21,493 nt of DNA from assembly GCA_900553775.1 (NCBI GenBank), contig USEZ01000020.1:1-21493 (forward strand). Reading direction: 5' to 3'. The position numbers were made by a program, and so were the translations under genes. This stretch comes from an uncultured Slackia sp. (lineage in GTDB: Bacteria; Actinomycetota; Coriobacteriia; Coriobacteriales; Eggerthellaceae). The first letter of the stretch is position 1, and every line of letters starts with the position of its first letter. The notes below the pieces were generated by a model, which did not search any database, was not told where the DNA came from, and saw only the letters and a list, made by a program, of their open reading frames with translations. This document shows, piece after piece, positions 8,267 through 15,164 of this stretch.

Positions 8267-8931
8267 GGGGTTCCTGCCTTTCGCAAGAAGCAATGCGCGG
8301 CGCATGCGCAGCCGGCGCAGGTTCGTTTCGTATGCGCCTGCGGCTCGTCGAACAGCCCGACGAACGCCGTGACGCTTTTCACGGGAATGAGCAGGTCGCT
8401 TTTCGTGACCGTGATGCCGAGTTTTTTGTCGGCGGAAAGCGCCCGCACGAGGGCGGGCTGTATCGAAAGCGGCAAATCGCCGTAGCCGGGGCTGAAGCGC
8501 CAGTTCGTATGCAGCCCCGACGCGGCGGCCTCGGCCACGATGGCCGCCTCGCAGGCATCGGCCGCGCATTCGACCAAAGACGAGCCCGCCGCCCCGAACA
8601 CGAGCGCATCGAGCGGGCTTTTCGCCTGCATCTGCCGAGCGGCGGCCTCGTTGGCAAGCCCCAGGGTGCATGCCATGACGGCGCAGGCGCGGGCGCCGTG
8701 AAGGTGCTCGCGGATGGCATCGCCTTCCAGCAGAAGAGAGCTGCCCGTCAAATGCACGCCTTCGGGCGTTTCCTCGACGGGGAAAATCCGGTAGAGAAAC
8801 GACGGCTTCGACATGCGCTCGCACGCCTCGATCAGCTCGTCGATCCGCTCGTCGAGCATGCCGTCGGTGGCCTGGCCGGCGTATCCCAGATAGCGCAGGG
8901 CCTCGCTTTTGTCGACGCGGTAATCGGGCAC
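8254..8931 (-). CDS. Stand-alone methionine synthase activation protein
   Basis: Corresponds to the C-terminal AdoMet-binding domain of MetH (the Met_synt_B12 family). In that family it rebinds oxidised cob(II)alamin MetH and remethylates it with AdoMet after reduction. The 225 residues include RFSPGYGDLPLSIQ (about 145-158), the AdoMet-binding signature. The C-terminus carries five cysteines in a short stretch (Cys205, 208, 210, 214 and 223; CAGCACAAHC), which the E. coli domain does not have and which suggests a metal or iron-sulfur site. The start is GTG at 8931, sharing one base with the metF stop (TAGTG); no better start exists. It overlaps metH by 13 nt, so the three genes are probably translationally coupled. 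Function is well supported; the cysteine role is inferred. Confidence 0.9.
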   Translation of the reverse strand: MPDYRVDKSEALRYLGYAGQATDGMLDERIDELIEACERMSKPSFLYRIFPVEETPEGVHLTGSSLLLEGDAIREHLHGARACAVMACTLGLANEAAARQMQAKSPLDALVFGAAGSSLVECAADACEAAIVAEAAASGLHTNWRFSPGYGDLPLSIQPALVRALSADKKLGITVTKSDLLIPVKSVTAFVGLFDEPQAHTKRTCAGCACAAHCFLRKAGTPCYR

Positions 8932-9794
8932 TAGGACACCGCCCCGCACGCACGAAGGGCCTCGCACGCCGCCTGCGCGATGGAGGGCTGGTTCATGGTG
9001 TAGACGTGCAGGCCGTCGACGCCCGCCGCGGCCAAGCCCTCGAGCTGTTTGCACGCGTATTCGACGCCGGCGGCGCGCAGGGCCGCGGGGTCGTCTTCGT
9101 AGCGCGCGAGCAGCTTGATGATCGGCGAAGGCAGGCTTGCGCCGCACATGAACACCATGCGCGAAATCTGGGCTTTGGAAAGGAACGGCATGATGCCGAA
9201 GGTGATCGGCACCGTCACGCCGGCGGCGCGGGCGGCGTCGAGGAAACGAAGCGCGCAATCGTTATCGAAGAACAGCTGCGTGACGAAGAACTGCGCGCCC
9301 GCGTCTTGCTTTTCTTTCAGATGGCGAATGCTCGCGTCGAAATCGAGGCAATCGATATGGCCTTCGGGATAGGCGGCCGCACCCACGCAGAAGCCCGCCT
9401 CGCGCACCACGGGAATGAGCTCCTTCGCGAAATGGAAGTCGTTCGTGGTTTTGCCGGGAACGGCATCGCCGCGCAGCGCGAGCACGTTTTCGATGCCCGC
9501 CTCGCGCATGGAGGAAAGCACGGCCGCCACGTCGTCGCGCGTTGCGCCCATGCAGGTCAGATGCGCCATCATGGTGAGGCCGAAATCGTCTTTCGCCATG
9601 CGCGCCACATCGATCGTGCGCGCGCTGTTGCCGCTACCGCCCGCCGAATACGTCACGGAGACGAACGCCGGGGAAAGCGGCGCCAGCTCGGCGGCTATGG
9701 CATGGGCCGCCTCGACGGGAAGATCGCCTTTCGGCGGGAAGATCTCGAATGAAACGGGAAGCGAATCGTTGTCGAAGAGTTGCGAAATCTGCAT
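8931..9794 (-). CDS. metF: Methylenetetrahydrofolate reductase
   Basis: Reduces 5,10-methylene-THF to 5-methyl-THF, the methyl donor for the MetH encoded two genes downstream. The protein has 287 residues, close to the family norm, and forms the FAD-binding TIM barrel. It opens with VSFEIFPPKG, whose Glu17 matches the catalytic Glu of the E. coli enzyme. Other family segments are SVTYSAGGSGN, MAHLTCMG, NVLALRGD, the DAGAQFFVTQLFFDN strand and PITFGIMPF. ATG 9794 is chosen because AAAGGA lies about 7 nt upstream; an in-frame ATG at 9812 has a weaker site. It begins the methionine operon. I saw no cobalamin or SAM riboswitch in the 229 nt before it. That gap instead holds the palindrome at 9969-9999. 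Confidence 0.95.
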   Translation of the reverse strand: MQISQLFDNDSLPVSFEIFPPKGDLPVEAAHAIAAELAPLSPAFVSVTYSAGGSGNSARTIDVARMAKDDFGLTMMAHLTCMGATRDDVAAVLSSMREAGIENVLALRGDAVPGKTTNDFHFAKELIPVVREAGFCVGAAAYPEGHIDCLDFDASIRHLKEKQDAGAQFFVTQLFFDNDCALRFLDAARAAGVTVPITFGIMPFLSKAQISRMVFMCGASLPSPIIKLLARYEDDPAALRAAGVEYACKQLEGLAAAGVDGLHVYTMNQPSIAQAACEALRACGAVS

Positions 9795-9968
9795 GGGTGG
9801 TTCCTTTCTCATCGACCACCCATTGTAACGTTTCGGCGCTACGGCGCTTTAGTCTGCGATAGTATGCGAAACAGAGTGGAAACATTCGCGGAACAGCGGG
9901 TGGAAGGCAAGAGGCCGAATGCCAATGAGCGAGCAACGGGAATCAAGCGCCGCGGCAACGCGACCCCT

Positions 9969-9999
9969 CCATGCAACGAAAGGGTTTTTCGTTGCATGG
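9969..9999. repeat. Perfect 13-bp inverted repeat, downstream copy of the AACGAAA palindrome
   Basis: CCATGCAACGAAA-GGGTT-TTTCGTTGCATGG. Its core AACGAAAG-GGT-TTTTCGTT has the same 3-nt spacer as the palindromes upstream of the regulator gene. It lies 25 nt beyond the regulator's stop codon and about 175 nt before metF. No T-run follows on either strand in the right place, so a plain terminator is unlikely and an operator is more probable. Confidence 0.7.
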
Positions 10000-10005
10000 G
10001 AATTG

Positions 10006-10019
10006 GAACGAATGGAACG
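10006..10019. repeat. 14-bp direct repeat, copy 2
   Basis: GAACGAATGGAACG is identical to 11367-11380 on the other side of the regulator gene. It lies 4 nt from the regulator's stop codon and continues into AAAG, giving a further AACGAAAG half-site. Confidence 0.7.
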
Positions 10020-10023
10020 AAAG

Positions 10024-11274
10024 CTATCGAGAATATCTCACGGAACGACCGGCCCCGACTTTTCGGACCACGCCCTTCTCGGTAAGGTCACTTAAAACGC
10101 GCAGCACCCTCCCTTTCGACATGCCAGCAGAGAGTTCGATTTCGGCACGTGAACGCATGACGTTCTTAGGCAACGCCTCGAGAACCTTCCGTTCATCGAC
10201 CGAAAGGCCCGCTGCCGCCTCGGTCGGCAAAACAACCGTAACCGTGGAATTGCGGATAATAAACCGCGGCGACACATCAAGGGATCCATATGCTTCCCTA
10301 ATTCGAGGAATGCCCGTTCCAAAACGCTCGATATGCCCCAGCCTGAAAAACACATTCGCCACAATGGGATTGCGCACAACGGAAACCCCTCCGGCAAGAT
10401 ACGCCTCTTCGGTCGTTCCGTCGGGCAAGCCGCCTGGAGACGTCACCTCGATGCGATCAGCGAACATGCGAATGTTGATGTTGGCATTCACATCCCAGCA
10501 CCGATGAACAAGAGCGTTTGCAATCGTCTCGCGAAACGCCTCTCGCGGTATGGATTCTCGCTGCACGCGCTCAAAACCGACGATTTCTTCGTAAGTGTAA
10601 TAATCGTCGAACGCCTCCATTGCACCGCGCAGCTGAGCGAGCACCGACTGCTTTTCAAACATGCGCCTCGATAAAATAATGTTGGTATTCTCACCGAAAC
10701 GCGCAATGTCTATTCCCAAAAACTGATTCGTATCGGCCAAAAGAGCAGCCGCGTTGTTGTAAGCACCCTGCGGCGATTTGAGTTCCAGAGAAATCAGCGC
10801 ATTCTCGTCGAGCTTCGTGATGCCCATCTTCCGAACCAATTCGCTCTCAAGATAGTCGAAGGTGAATTCCTGCCGAGCCGACTCAAGCGCGTCGAACGTC
10901 ATATGAGAACCCGCAAGGATCAACCTTGCCAGCTCGGATCGATCGACTTCGACCGTGGAAGAATCGGCTCTTCGGTAGGCTTTGCCACTGCATAAATAGG
11001 GCTTCGATTCTCCTTCGTAAACCGCCAGCGTTACCAAACGACGATTTTCGTCGATCGATAGCTCAAAGCGAGGCACGGGCGACAAGGAATCGTTTATGGC
11101 ATTTTCTATTTGCAGGCAGACCTTTTCGGGGTTCTCGTCGAGGCCGACCGCATTTCCGTCATCATCGATGCCGAAAATCACACGACCACTTCCGTAATTC
11201 GCATACGCGCTGACGGTTTTCAGGCACGTCTTCGTAAACCTCTGCTTGTATTCCAAGTCGAACGTTTCACGCAT
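10024..11274 (-). CDS. AlbA_2/GHKL-ATPase/winged-helix transcriptional regulator
   Basis: A putative ATP-binding DNA-binding regulator of 416 residues. An AlbA_2 (Schlafen-like) domain spans about 10-115 (LKTVSAYANYGSGRVIFGID). A Bergerat-fold ATPase of the HATPase_c_4 type covers about 245-345, with RETIANALVHRCWD and TSPGGLPDG. A winged helix ends the protein (about 355-416, RAEIELSAGMSKGRVLRVL). Proteins with this layout are widespread and mostly uncharacterised. ATG 11274 has AAAGGA 8-9 nt upstream; an open frame extends to 11484 but would translate the operator array. The gene follows the restriction-modification gene on the same strand and is bracketed by palindromes that it probably binds, so autoregulation is the leading hypothesis. 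GC is visibly lower than in the metH operon. The domain call is strong; the biological role is inferred. Confidence 0.88.
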   Translation of the reverse strand: MRETFDLEYKQRFTKTCLKTVSAYANYGSGRVIFGIDDDGNAVGLDENPEKVCLQIENAINDSLSPVPRFELSIDENRRLVTLAVYEGESKPYLCSGKAYRRADSSTVEVDRSELARLILAGSHMTFDALESARQEFTFDYLESELVRKMGITKLDENALISLELKSPQGAYNNAAALLADTNQFLGIDIARFGENTNIILSRRMFEKQSVLAQLRGAMEAFDDYYTYEEIVGFERVQRESIPREAFRETIANALVHRCWDVNANINIRMFADRIEVTSPGGLPDGTTEEAYLAGGVSVVRNPIVANVFFRLGHIERFGTGIPRIREAYGSLDVSPRFIIRNSTVTVVLPTEAAAGLSVDERKVLEALPKNVMRSRAEIELSAGMSKGRVLRVLSDLTEKGVVRKVGAGRSVRYSR

Positions 11275-11305
11275 GGCCCCGTCCTTTCGTCGTGGATTTG
11301 CGACG

Positions 11306-11311
11306 ATTATA
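11306..11311 (-). promoter_or_regulatory. -10 box of the regulator promoter
   Basis: On the minus strand this reads TATAAT, a perfect vegetative -10 box about 32 nt before the start codon. The region 17 nt further upstream (TGCAAC) is a poor -35 match. The spacer is filled by the palindrome at 11313-11331, so a bound protein would exclude RNA polymerase. Confidence 0.65.
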
Positions 11312-11312
11312 G

Positions 11313-11331
11313 AACGAAAAGCTTTTTCGTT
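11313..11331. promoter_or_regulatory. Palindromic operator copy 1
   Basis: AACGAAAA-GCT-TTTTCGTT, perfect 8-bp arms with a 3-nt spacer, directly upstream of the TATAAT box on the minus strand. The best-placed of the array for repression. Confidence 0.72.
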
Positions 11332-11343
11332 GCAGAAAGAATA

Positions 11344-11364
11344 GAACGAAAACGGTTTTCGTTC
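11344..11364. promoter_or_regulatory. Palindromic operator copy 2
   Basis: GAACGAAAA-CGG-TTTTCGTTC, perfect 9-bp arms with a 3-nt spacer. Its centre is 32 bp from that of copy 1, about three helical turns, so both would lie on the same face of DNA. Confidence 0.72.
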
Positions 11365-11366
11365 CA

Positions 11367-11380
11367 GAACGAATGGAACG
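11367..11380. repeat. 14-bp direct repeat, copy 1
   Basis: GAACGAATGGAACG, exactly repeated at 10006-10019. It overlaps the start of operator copy 3 and contains one complete AACGAA half-site and the beginning of another. Confidence 0.7.
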
Positions 11381-11395
11381 CAAATGGTTTTCGTT
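11377..11395. promoter_or_regulatory. Palindromic operator copy 3 (degenerate)
   Basis: AACGCAAA-TGG-TTTTCGTT, seven of eight arm positions paired, with the same 3-nt spacer. Its right arm also forms an everted palindrome with the next half-site (TTCGTTT-CA-AAACGAA, 11390-11405). Its centre is 32 bp from copy 2. Confidence 0.62.
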
Positions 11396-11408
11396 TCAAA
11401 ACGAACGG

Positions 11409-11416
11409 AACGAAAA
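11409..11416. promoter_or_regulatory. Operator half-site
   Basis: AACGAAAA in direct orientation, 13 nt beyond copy 3, without an inverted partner at the 3-nt spacing. It may be a remnant of a fourth site at 32-bp periodicity. Confidence 0.4.
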
Positions 11417-11440
11417 ACACCGCGCTTCCCCGCTATACGA

Positions 11441-11474
11441 AATCCCCCGATGCGCGGTGAAGCATCGGGGGATT
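11441..11474 (-). terminator. Probable terminator of the restriction-modification gene
   Basis: AATCCCCCGATGC and GCATCGGGGGATT form a perfect 13-bp stem around an 8-nt loop, 53 nt beyond the MmeI-like stop codon. Only a short TTT follows on the minus strand, so it may be an inefficient terminator. It would partly insulate the regulator promoter. Confidence 0.6.
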
Positions 11475-11526
11475 CGGGAAGCACTTCGAAATTATGAAAG
11501 CAACCGCTCGATCCGCAGGCAGACCG

Positions 11527-14349
11527 CTAGCTTGTCAGCTCGGCATAGAGCTTGAACAGATGCGCGACGATGCGTTCTTCGTCGCCGTTGAAATCAACGC
11601 CGTAGGCAGCCTCGACCGCCGCATCAAGTGCCTGATGAGCAGAAAGCAAATCGGCAGGCATCTTATCGGGGTCGTAAAGATCCGCGAGCGTTTTACCGGA
11701 ATGCGCCGCACGAGCATCGAGCACCGCTTGCGCACACGCCTCGATACGAGAACGAACTTCGGGCGCGACCGCATCTTCAACCGGAACGTCCAACGTTTCG
11801 CGCGTGACACCGGGCCAGACGAAGTTGTTGTAGACCACGCCGCCAGAGTAGCGATAGCGACTTTCCAGCCTCCCGCACACCGTTCGCATCCATGCATTGT
11901 GGAATTGGGAATGAAGCACACCGAAGTGATAAAGCTCGGCATCGGGAATAAGAAATACGAGATCGCTGCAGAACGTTTCTGGCCCAATAAAGCCCATCGG
12001 AACGTAAGCGCGCCTCTCCGAGGAAACTTTCGGAACCAAAACTGAATTGCCCTTCGGCATATTCTCGACGTGATAATGCGTTGGTTTTTCGGCGAGCTTC
12101 TGCGTTGGCTTGCTGCTGCTCGCTAGCCTAAACTGACGAACTGCCTCGATACGCTCTCGGCAGAGAGGCAAGGCGTCGAGTTCGGCCTCCGTTGCGTCGC
12201 CTAAATATAAGATGCTGCGAGGCCCTCCGTTAATGAATTCCTTTGAGCCGAGAAATGGGTGCATGTATTTTGCGGCTCCGGGCTCCTTGACCAGAAATTC
12301 TTCGCGCTCTGCGTCCGTAAAGATATAGTTACCGCCATCAATGGGCTTGTTCCCGATTCCGATTGCAGGCACATTGCAAAACGGCTTCTTTCTGCTCCAA
12401 ATAAAAGAATCAGGCGCAGGCGACAAATAAGCGTTAATCACCGCAGGATGCGATGTGATTGGCCCATCATCAGGCGAGACATGATGAAAGAGCGTTTTCC
12501 TGGCGACGCCACATTTCGAAAATCCTACAACGATGACGAATACATGCGCCTGTCCGCTCGCCTCGTTACGCCATCTAAACGTATCGTACGCAAAATCAAT
12601 ACGCACGCCAGCGTTATACACGGGCAACCAAACATTTGCGACTTGTTCGCCCTGACAGATTGAGTTAGTCGAAACGAAAGCGGCACGCGCATAAGGCGAC
12701 ATATATTCGGCAGCCTTTATATACCAACCAGAAACATAGTCGACGGTTCCACAGTTCTTCGACCCATGAAAAACCTCCGCAAGATCCGCGCGCTGGGAAT
12801 CGCTTTGCATCTTCGCCCCGTAGAACGGCGGATTACCGCAGATGAAGCTACACTGCTCGGCTAACAAGATATCGTTCCAGTCCATACGCAGGGCATTGCC
12901 TTCGTGGATGTTGCCGTTGCTTTTCAGCGGCAGGAAATCGAACGGCTGCAGAAGAATCTCGCTCGTCTCCTCCATCATCTGCTCTTCGGCGATCCACAGC
13001 GCCGTTTTCGCAACGCTTACGGCGAAGTCATTGATTTCGATGCCGTAGAGCTGGTCGATCGTCACTTCGATAGGCGTAGTCTCGTCACCGAAGCCCATGC
13101 CGATTTGATCGCCCTGCAGGCTTTCAAGCACGCGGTTTTCGAGCTTGCGCAGACTCAGATAGCTTTCCGTCAGGAAGTTGCCGCTGCCGCAAGCAGGGTC
13201 GAAAATACGTAGGCTGCCGAGCTTTTTCTGGAAGCGCTTCAGCTTGATCCTGCGATTCCTCTCTACCTTCTCGCCTTCGATTTCGGCAAGCTCCGCACGC
13301 AAATCGTCCAGGAACAGCGGGTCGATGACTTTATGGATGTTCTCGATGCTGGTGTAGTGCATGCCGCCCGCACGACGCGTGGCGGGATTCAGCGTGCTCT
13401 CGAACGCCGCACCGAAAATGGTGGGGCTGATGCCCGACCAGTCGAATTTCTGCGACGCCTCGAGCAGCAGGTCGAGGCGAATATCATCGGTGAACTGCGG
13501 AACTACGATGTCGTCGTTGCCGAACAACCCGCCGTTGACGTACGGAAATGCCAGCAAGGCGTCGGGCAGGTACGGATCGCGCTGCTCAGCAGGCGTATCG
13601 AGCACGCGAAACAGGTCGACCACCGCCTGGCGCATCTGGTCGGCGCGGTAGTCCTTCAAATAATTCAGCACGGCGTCTTTCTCGTGCATAAGGCCCGAGT
13701 CTTCCGCGTACAGCAAGAACACCAAGCGCACGATCAGCACGTTCAGACTGCGCTGCTCATGAACGTCGGTTTCGATGTTCTTATATTGCTTCGAAAGCTG
13801 CGTGTACAGCTTGCCCACCAACTCGCCCGCCTGAACCGACAGCTGCTTTTCGCGCTCGATGCGGGAATTCTTCGCATCGGTAAGAAAACCGAGCAGATGC
13901 AACTGCTCGGGCAGTTCGTCAAGAGCGAGCGAAACATACTCCTCCTGGCGCTCTTTCTCCTGGTCGTAAATGCGGAACTCATCGAAGTTGCACGTGATGA
14001 TCCAGCGCGGTCGAATGGAGAACGGCAGGTTGTCGGCATACCATTTCGCCTGATGATACGGCGTTTCGGAACCCGCCTTCTTGCTGCGTACGGTAGCTTC
14101 GTCAAGACCGATGCCGCGCCCCTTCATCTCAACCAGAACGCCCATGTCTTCGTAGAACACGTCGATCTTGCGGCCTTTGACCTTGCGCTCGAATTCAAGC
14201 GCATGCGTGGCGTTTTTCAAACCGTAGACGTCTTGAAGCAGCTCGATCCAAAACGACCGCGAATGCTCCTCCTCCACGCACGGAAGCGCACGCCAGCGCT
14301 CGACAAACGCCTTCGCCGCACGCTTCTGCTCCGTAAACGAAATGCTCAT
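11527..14349 (-). CDS. MmeI-like type IIL restriction-modification enzyme (nuclease + adenine methylase + specificity in one chain)
   Basis: A 940-residue single-chain enzyme, close to MmeI (about 919). The N-terminal PD-(D/E)XK nuclease has Asp63 and Glu74-Met-Lys76 (KIDVF, VEMKGRG). A helical spacer follows (about 160-350), including the conserved VNGGLFG. The SAM-dependent methyltransferase has GMHYTS (about 329), motif I FDPACGSGNFL (383-393) and the amino-methylase motif NPPF (506-509), implying N6-adenine methylation. The target recognition domain is about 615-850 (LGSKEFINGG, CGRLESRYRYS), and the C-terminal helical part includes LYDPDKMPADL. Both activities look intact, so it should cut unmodified DNA at a fixed distance and protect the host by one-strand methylation. 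ATG 14349 has AGAGG 6 nt upstream; the in-frame extension to 14430 lacks a site. Its neighbours are Fic upstream and the AlbA_2 regulator downstream. The recognition sequence cannot be read off. Confidence 0.9.
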   Translation of the reverse strand: MSISFTEQKRAAKAFVERWRALPCVEEEHSRSFWIELLQDVYGLKNATHALEFERKVKGRKIDVFYEDMGVLVEMKGRGIGLDEATVRSKKAGSETPYHQAKWYADNLPFSIRPRWIITCNFDEFRIYDQEKERQEEYVSLALDELPEQLHLLGFLTDAKNSRIEREKQLSVQAGELVGKLYTQLSKQYKNIETDVHEQRSLNVLIVRLVFLLYAEDSGLMHEKDAVLNYLKDYRADQMRQAVVDLFRVLDTPAEQRDPYLPDALLAFPYVNGGLFGNDDIVVPQFTDDIRLDLLLEASQKFDWSGISPTIFGAAFESTLNPATRRAGGMHYTSIENIHKVIDPLFLDDLRAELAEIEGEKVERNRRIKLKRFQKKLGSLRIFDPACGSGNFLTESYLSLRKLENRVLESLQGDQIGMGFGDETTPIEVTIDQLYGIEINDFAVSVAKTALWIAEEQMMEETSEILLQPFDFLPLKSNGNIHEGNALRMDWNDILLAEQCSFICGNPPFYGAKMQSDSQRADLAEVFHGSKNCGTVDYVSGWYIKAAEYMSPYARAAFVSTNSICQGEQVANVWLPVYNAGVRIDFAYDTFRWRNEASGQAHVFVIVVGFSKCGVARKTLFHHVSPDDGPITSHPAVINAYLSPAPDSFIWSRKKPFCNVPAIGIGNKPIDGGNYIFTDAEREEFLVKEPGAAKYMHPFLGSKEFINGGPRSILYLGDATEAELDALPLCRERIEAVRQFRLASSSKPTQKLAEKPTHYHVENMPKGNSVLVPKVSSERRAYVPMGFIGPETFCSDLVFLIPDAELYHFGVLHSQFHNAWMRTVCGRLESRYRYSGGVVYNNFVWPGVTRETLDVPVEDAVAPEVRSRIEACAQAVLDARAAHSGKTLADLYDPDKMPADLLSAHQALDAAVEAAYGVDFNGDEERIVAHLFKLYAELTS

Positions 14350-14490
14350 TCCAACCTCTTCGTCTTCACCGGGTCGCTCGCGAAACCATCTGTTTCGGAC
14401 TGCCGTATTCCCGATTCTCTCTCGCCGCAATGCCCGCCGCCTCAGCCTACTCAGCCGAAAAACGCAGGCAGCAACGTTTCCGCTTCACGA

Positions 14491-15099
14491 TTATCCGTCC
14501 AGTTCATCCATCGTGTAGACAGAATAGCCTTCGTAGCGATAACTGGCGTCGATGCCCTTCATGTAAACCTGGCGATCATCGATAGCATCGGTAAGCGCCG
14601 ATTTCAAAAGCGCCTTTATTTCCGTATCGCGCACGGGGCTGCGCTCCATAGCAAGCAGATAATCCTCCTTGCCGACGCGGCTCCAATCGACCACGCGGCC
14701 CAATTCCTTCCTCAGAATAACATCGAGCCAAATCCGCGTGCTTCTGCCATTTCCCTCACGAAACGGATGGGCTACGTTCATCTCGACGTATTTTTCGATT
14801 ATCTCATCGAATGTGCCCTGCGGCGTTTTTTCAATCGCTTCAAGGGCCGCCGAAAGATACATAACCGGCGCAAAGCGGAAGTTGCCTTTTGCAATATTGA
14901 CCGTACGCATCTGTCCGGCGAAATCGTATACATCCTGGAAAAGATGGCGGTGAATGGCGCACAGTCCCGCAGACGTTCCCGCCTCCGAAGAATCAAGCAA
15001 ACCCGCCTCGAACAGCTCTCGCGCGCGCAGCTTCGTCAAGCGCTCTTCTTCGTGCGCAAGCTCGACCTCGCTCGTGATTCCCAACTTGTTCTCAAGCAT
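14491..15099 (-). CDS. fic: Fic-domain protein AMPylase, class III (self-inhibited)
   Basis: Fic enzymes usually transfer AMP from ATP onto a hydroxyl side chain of a target protein. The 202 residues contain the complete active motif HPFREGNGRSTR (His111 catalytic; Glu115 in the metal position often held by Asp or Glu) and the upstream flap region around FAGQMRTVNIAKGNFRFAP. Near the C-terminus SYRYEG (Ser186 to Gly191) fits the [S/T]xxxE[G/N] inhibitory motif, placing it in class III, where the protein keeps itself inactive without a separate antitoxin. ATG 15099 is preceded by AGGGA about 8 nt away. It lies 141 nt before the restriction-modification gene and 65 nt after U32, all on one strand, with no clear terminator between. 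No separate antitoxin gene is visible. The target is unknown. Confidence 0.9.
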   Translation of the reverse strand: MLENKLGITSEVELAHEEERLTKLRARELFEAGLLDSSEAGTSAGLCAIHRHLFQDVYDFAGQMRTVNIAKGNFRFAPVMYLSAALEAIEKTPQGTFDEIIEKYVEMNVAHPFREGNGRSTRIWLDVILRKELGRVVDWSRVGKEDYLLAMERSPVRDTEIKALLKSALTDAIDDRQVYMKGIDASYRYEGYSVYTMDELDG

Positions 15100-15164
15100 C
15101 GACGCATCCCTTCATGACAACAAATCCCAAACGGAGAAAGAACGCCGCTCAATACGGCCGCGCC

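Noticed and set aside
9969..9999. Terminator of the regulator gene
   Set aside because: The stem is perfect but no T-run follows on the minus strand, and the core repeats the upstream operator motif, so I call it a repeat or operator.
9795..10023. Possible cobalamin or SAM riboswitch before metF
   Set aside because: I looked for the B12 box and for SAM-type stem patterns on the minus strand and saw none. The conspicuous structure is the AACGAAA palindrome, which belongs to the regulator's motif family.
11313..11416. CRISPR array
   Set aside because: The repeated units are short palindromes with overlapping half-sites and no spacers of uniform length, and no cas genes are present.
11275..11484. 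N-terminal extension of the regulator (in-frame ATG at 11484)
   Set aside because: The extension would translate the palindrome array and the -10 box and has no domain. ATG 11274 has a proper ribosome site and begins the AlbA_2 domain.
14441..14456. Tandem CTCAGCC repeat between Fic and the restriction-modification gene
   Set aside because: Two 7-bp copies separated by 2 nt, without symmetry or promoter context; too short to support a function.
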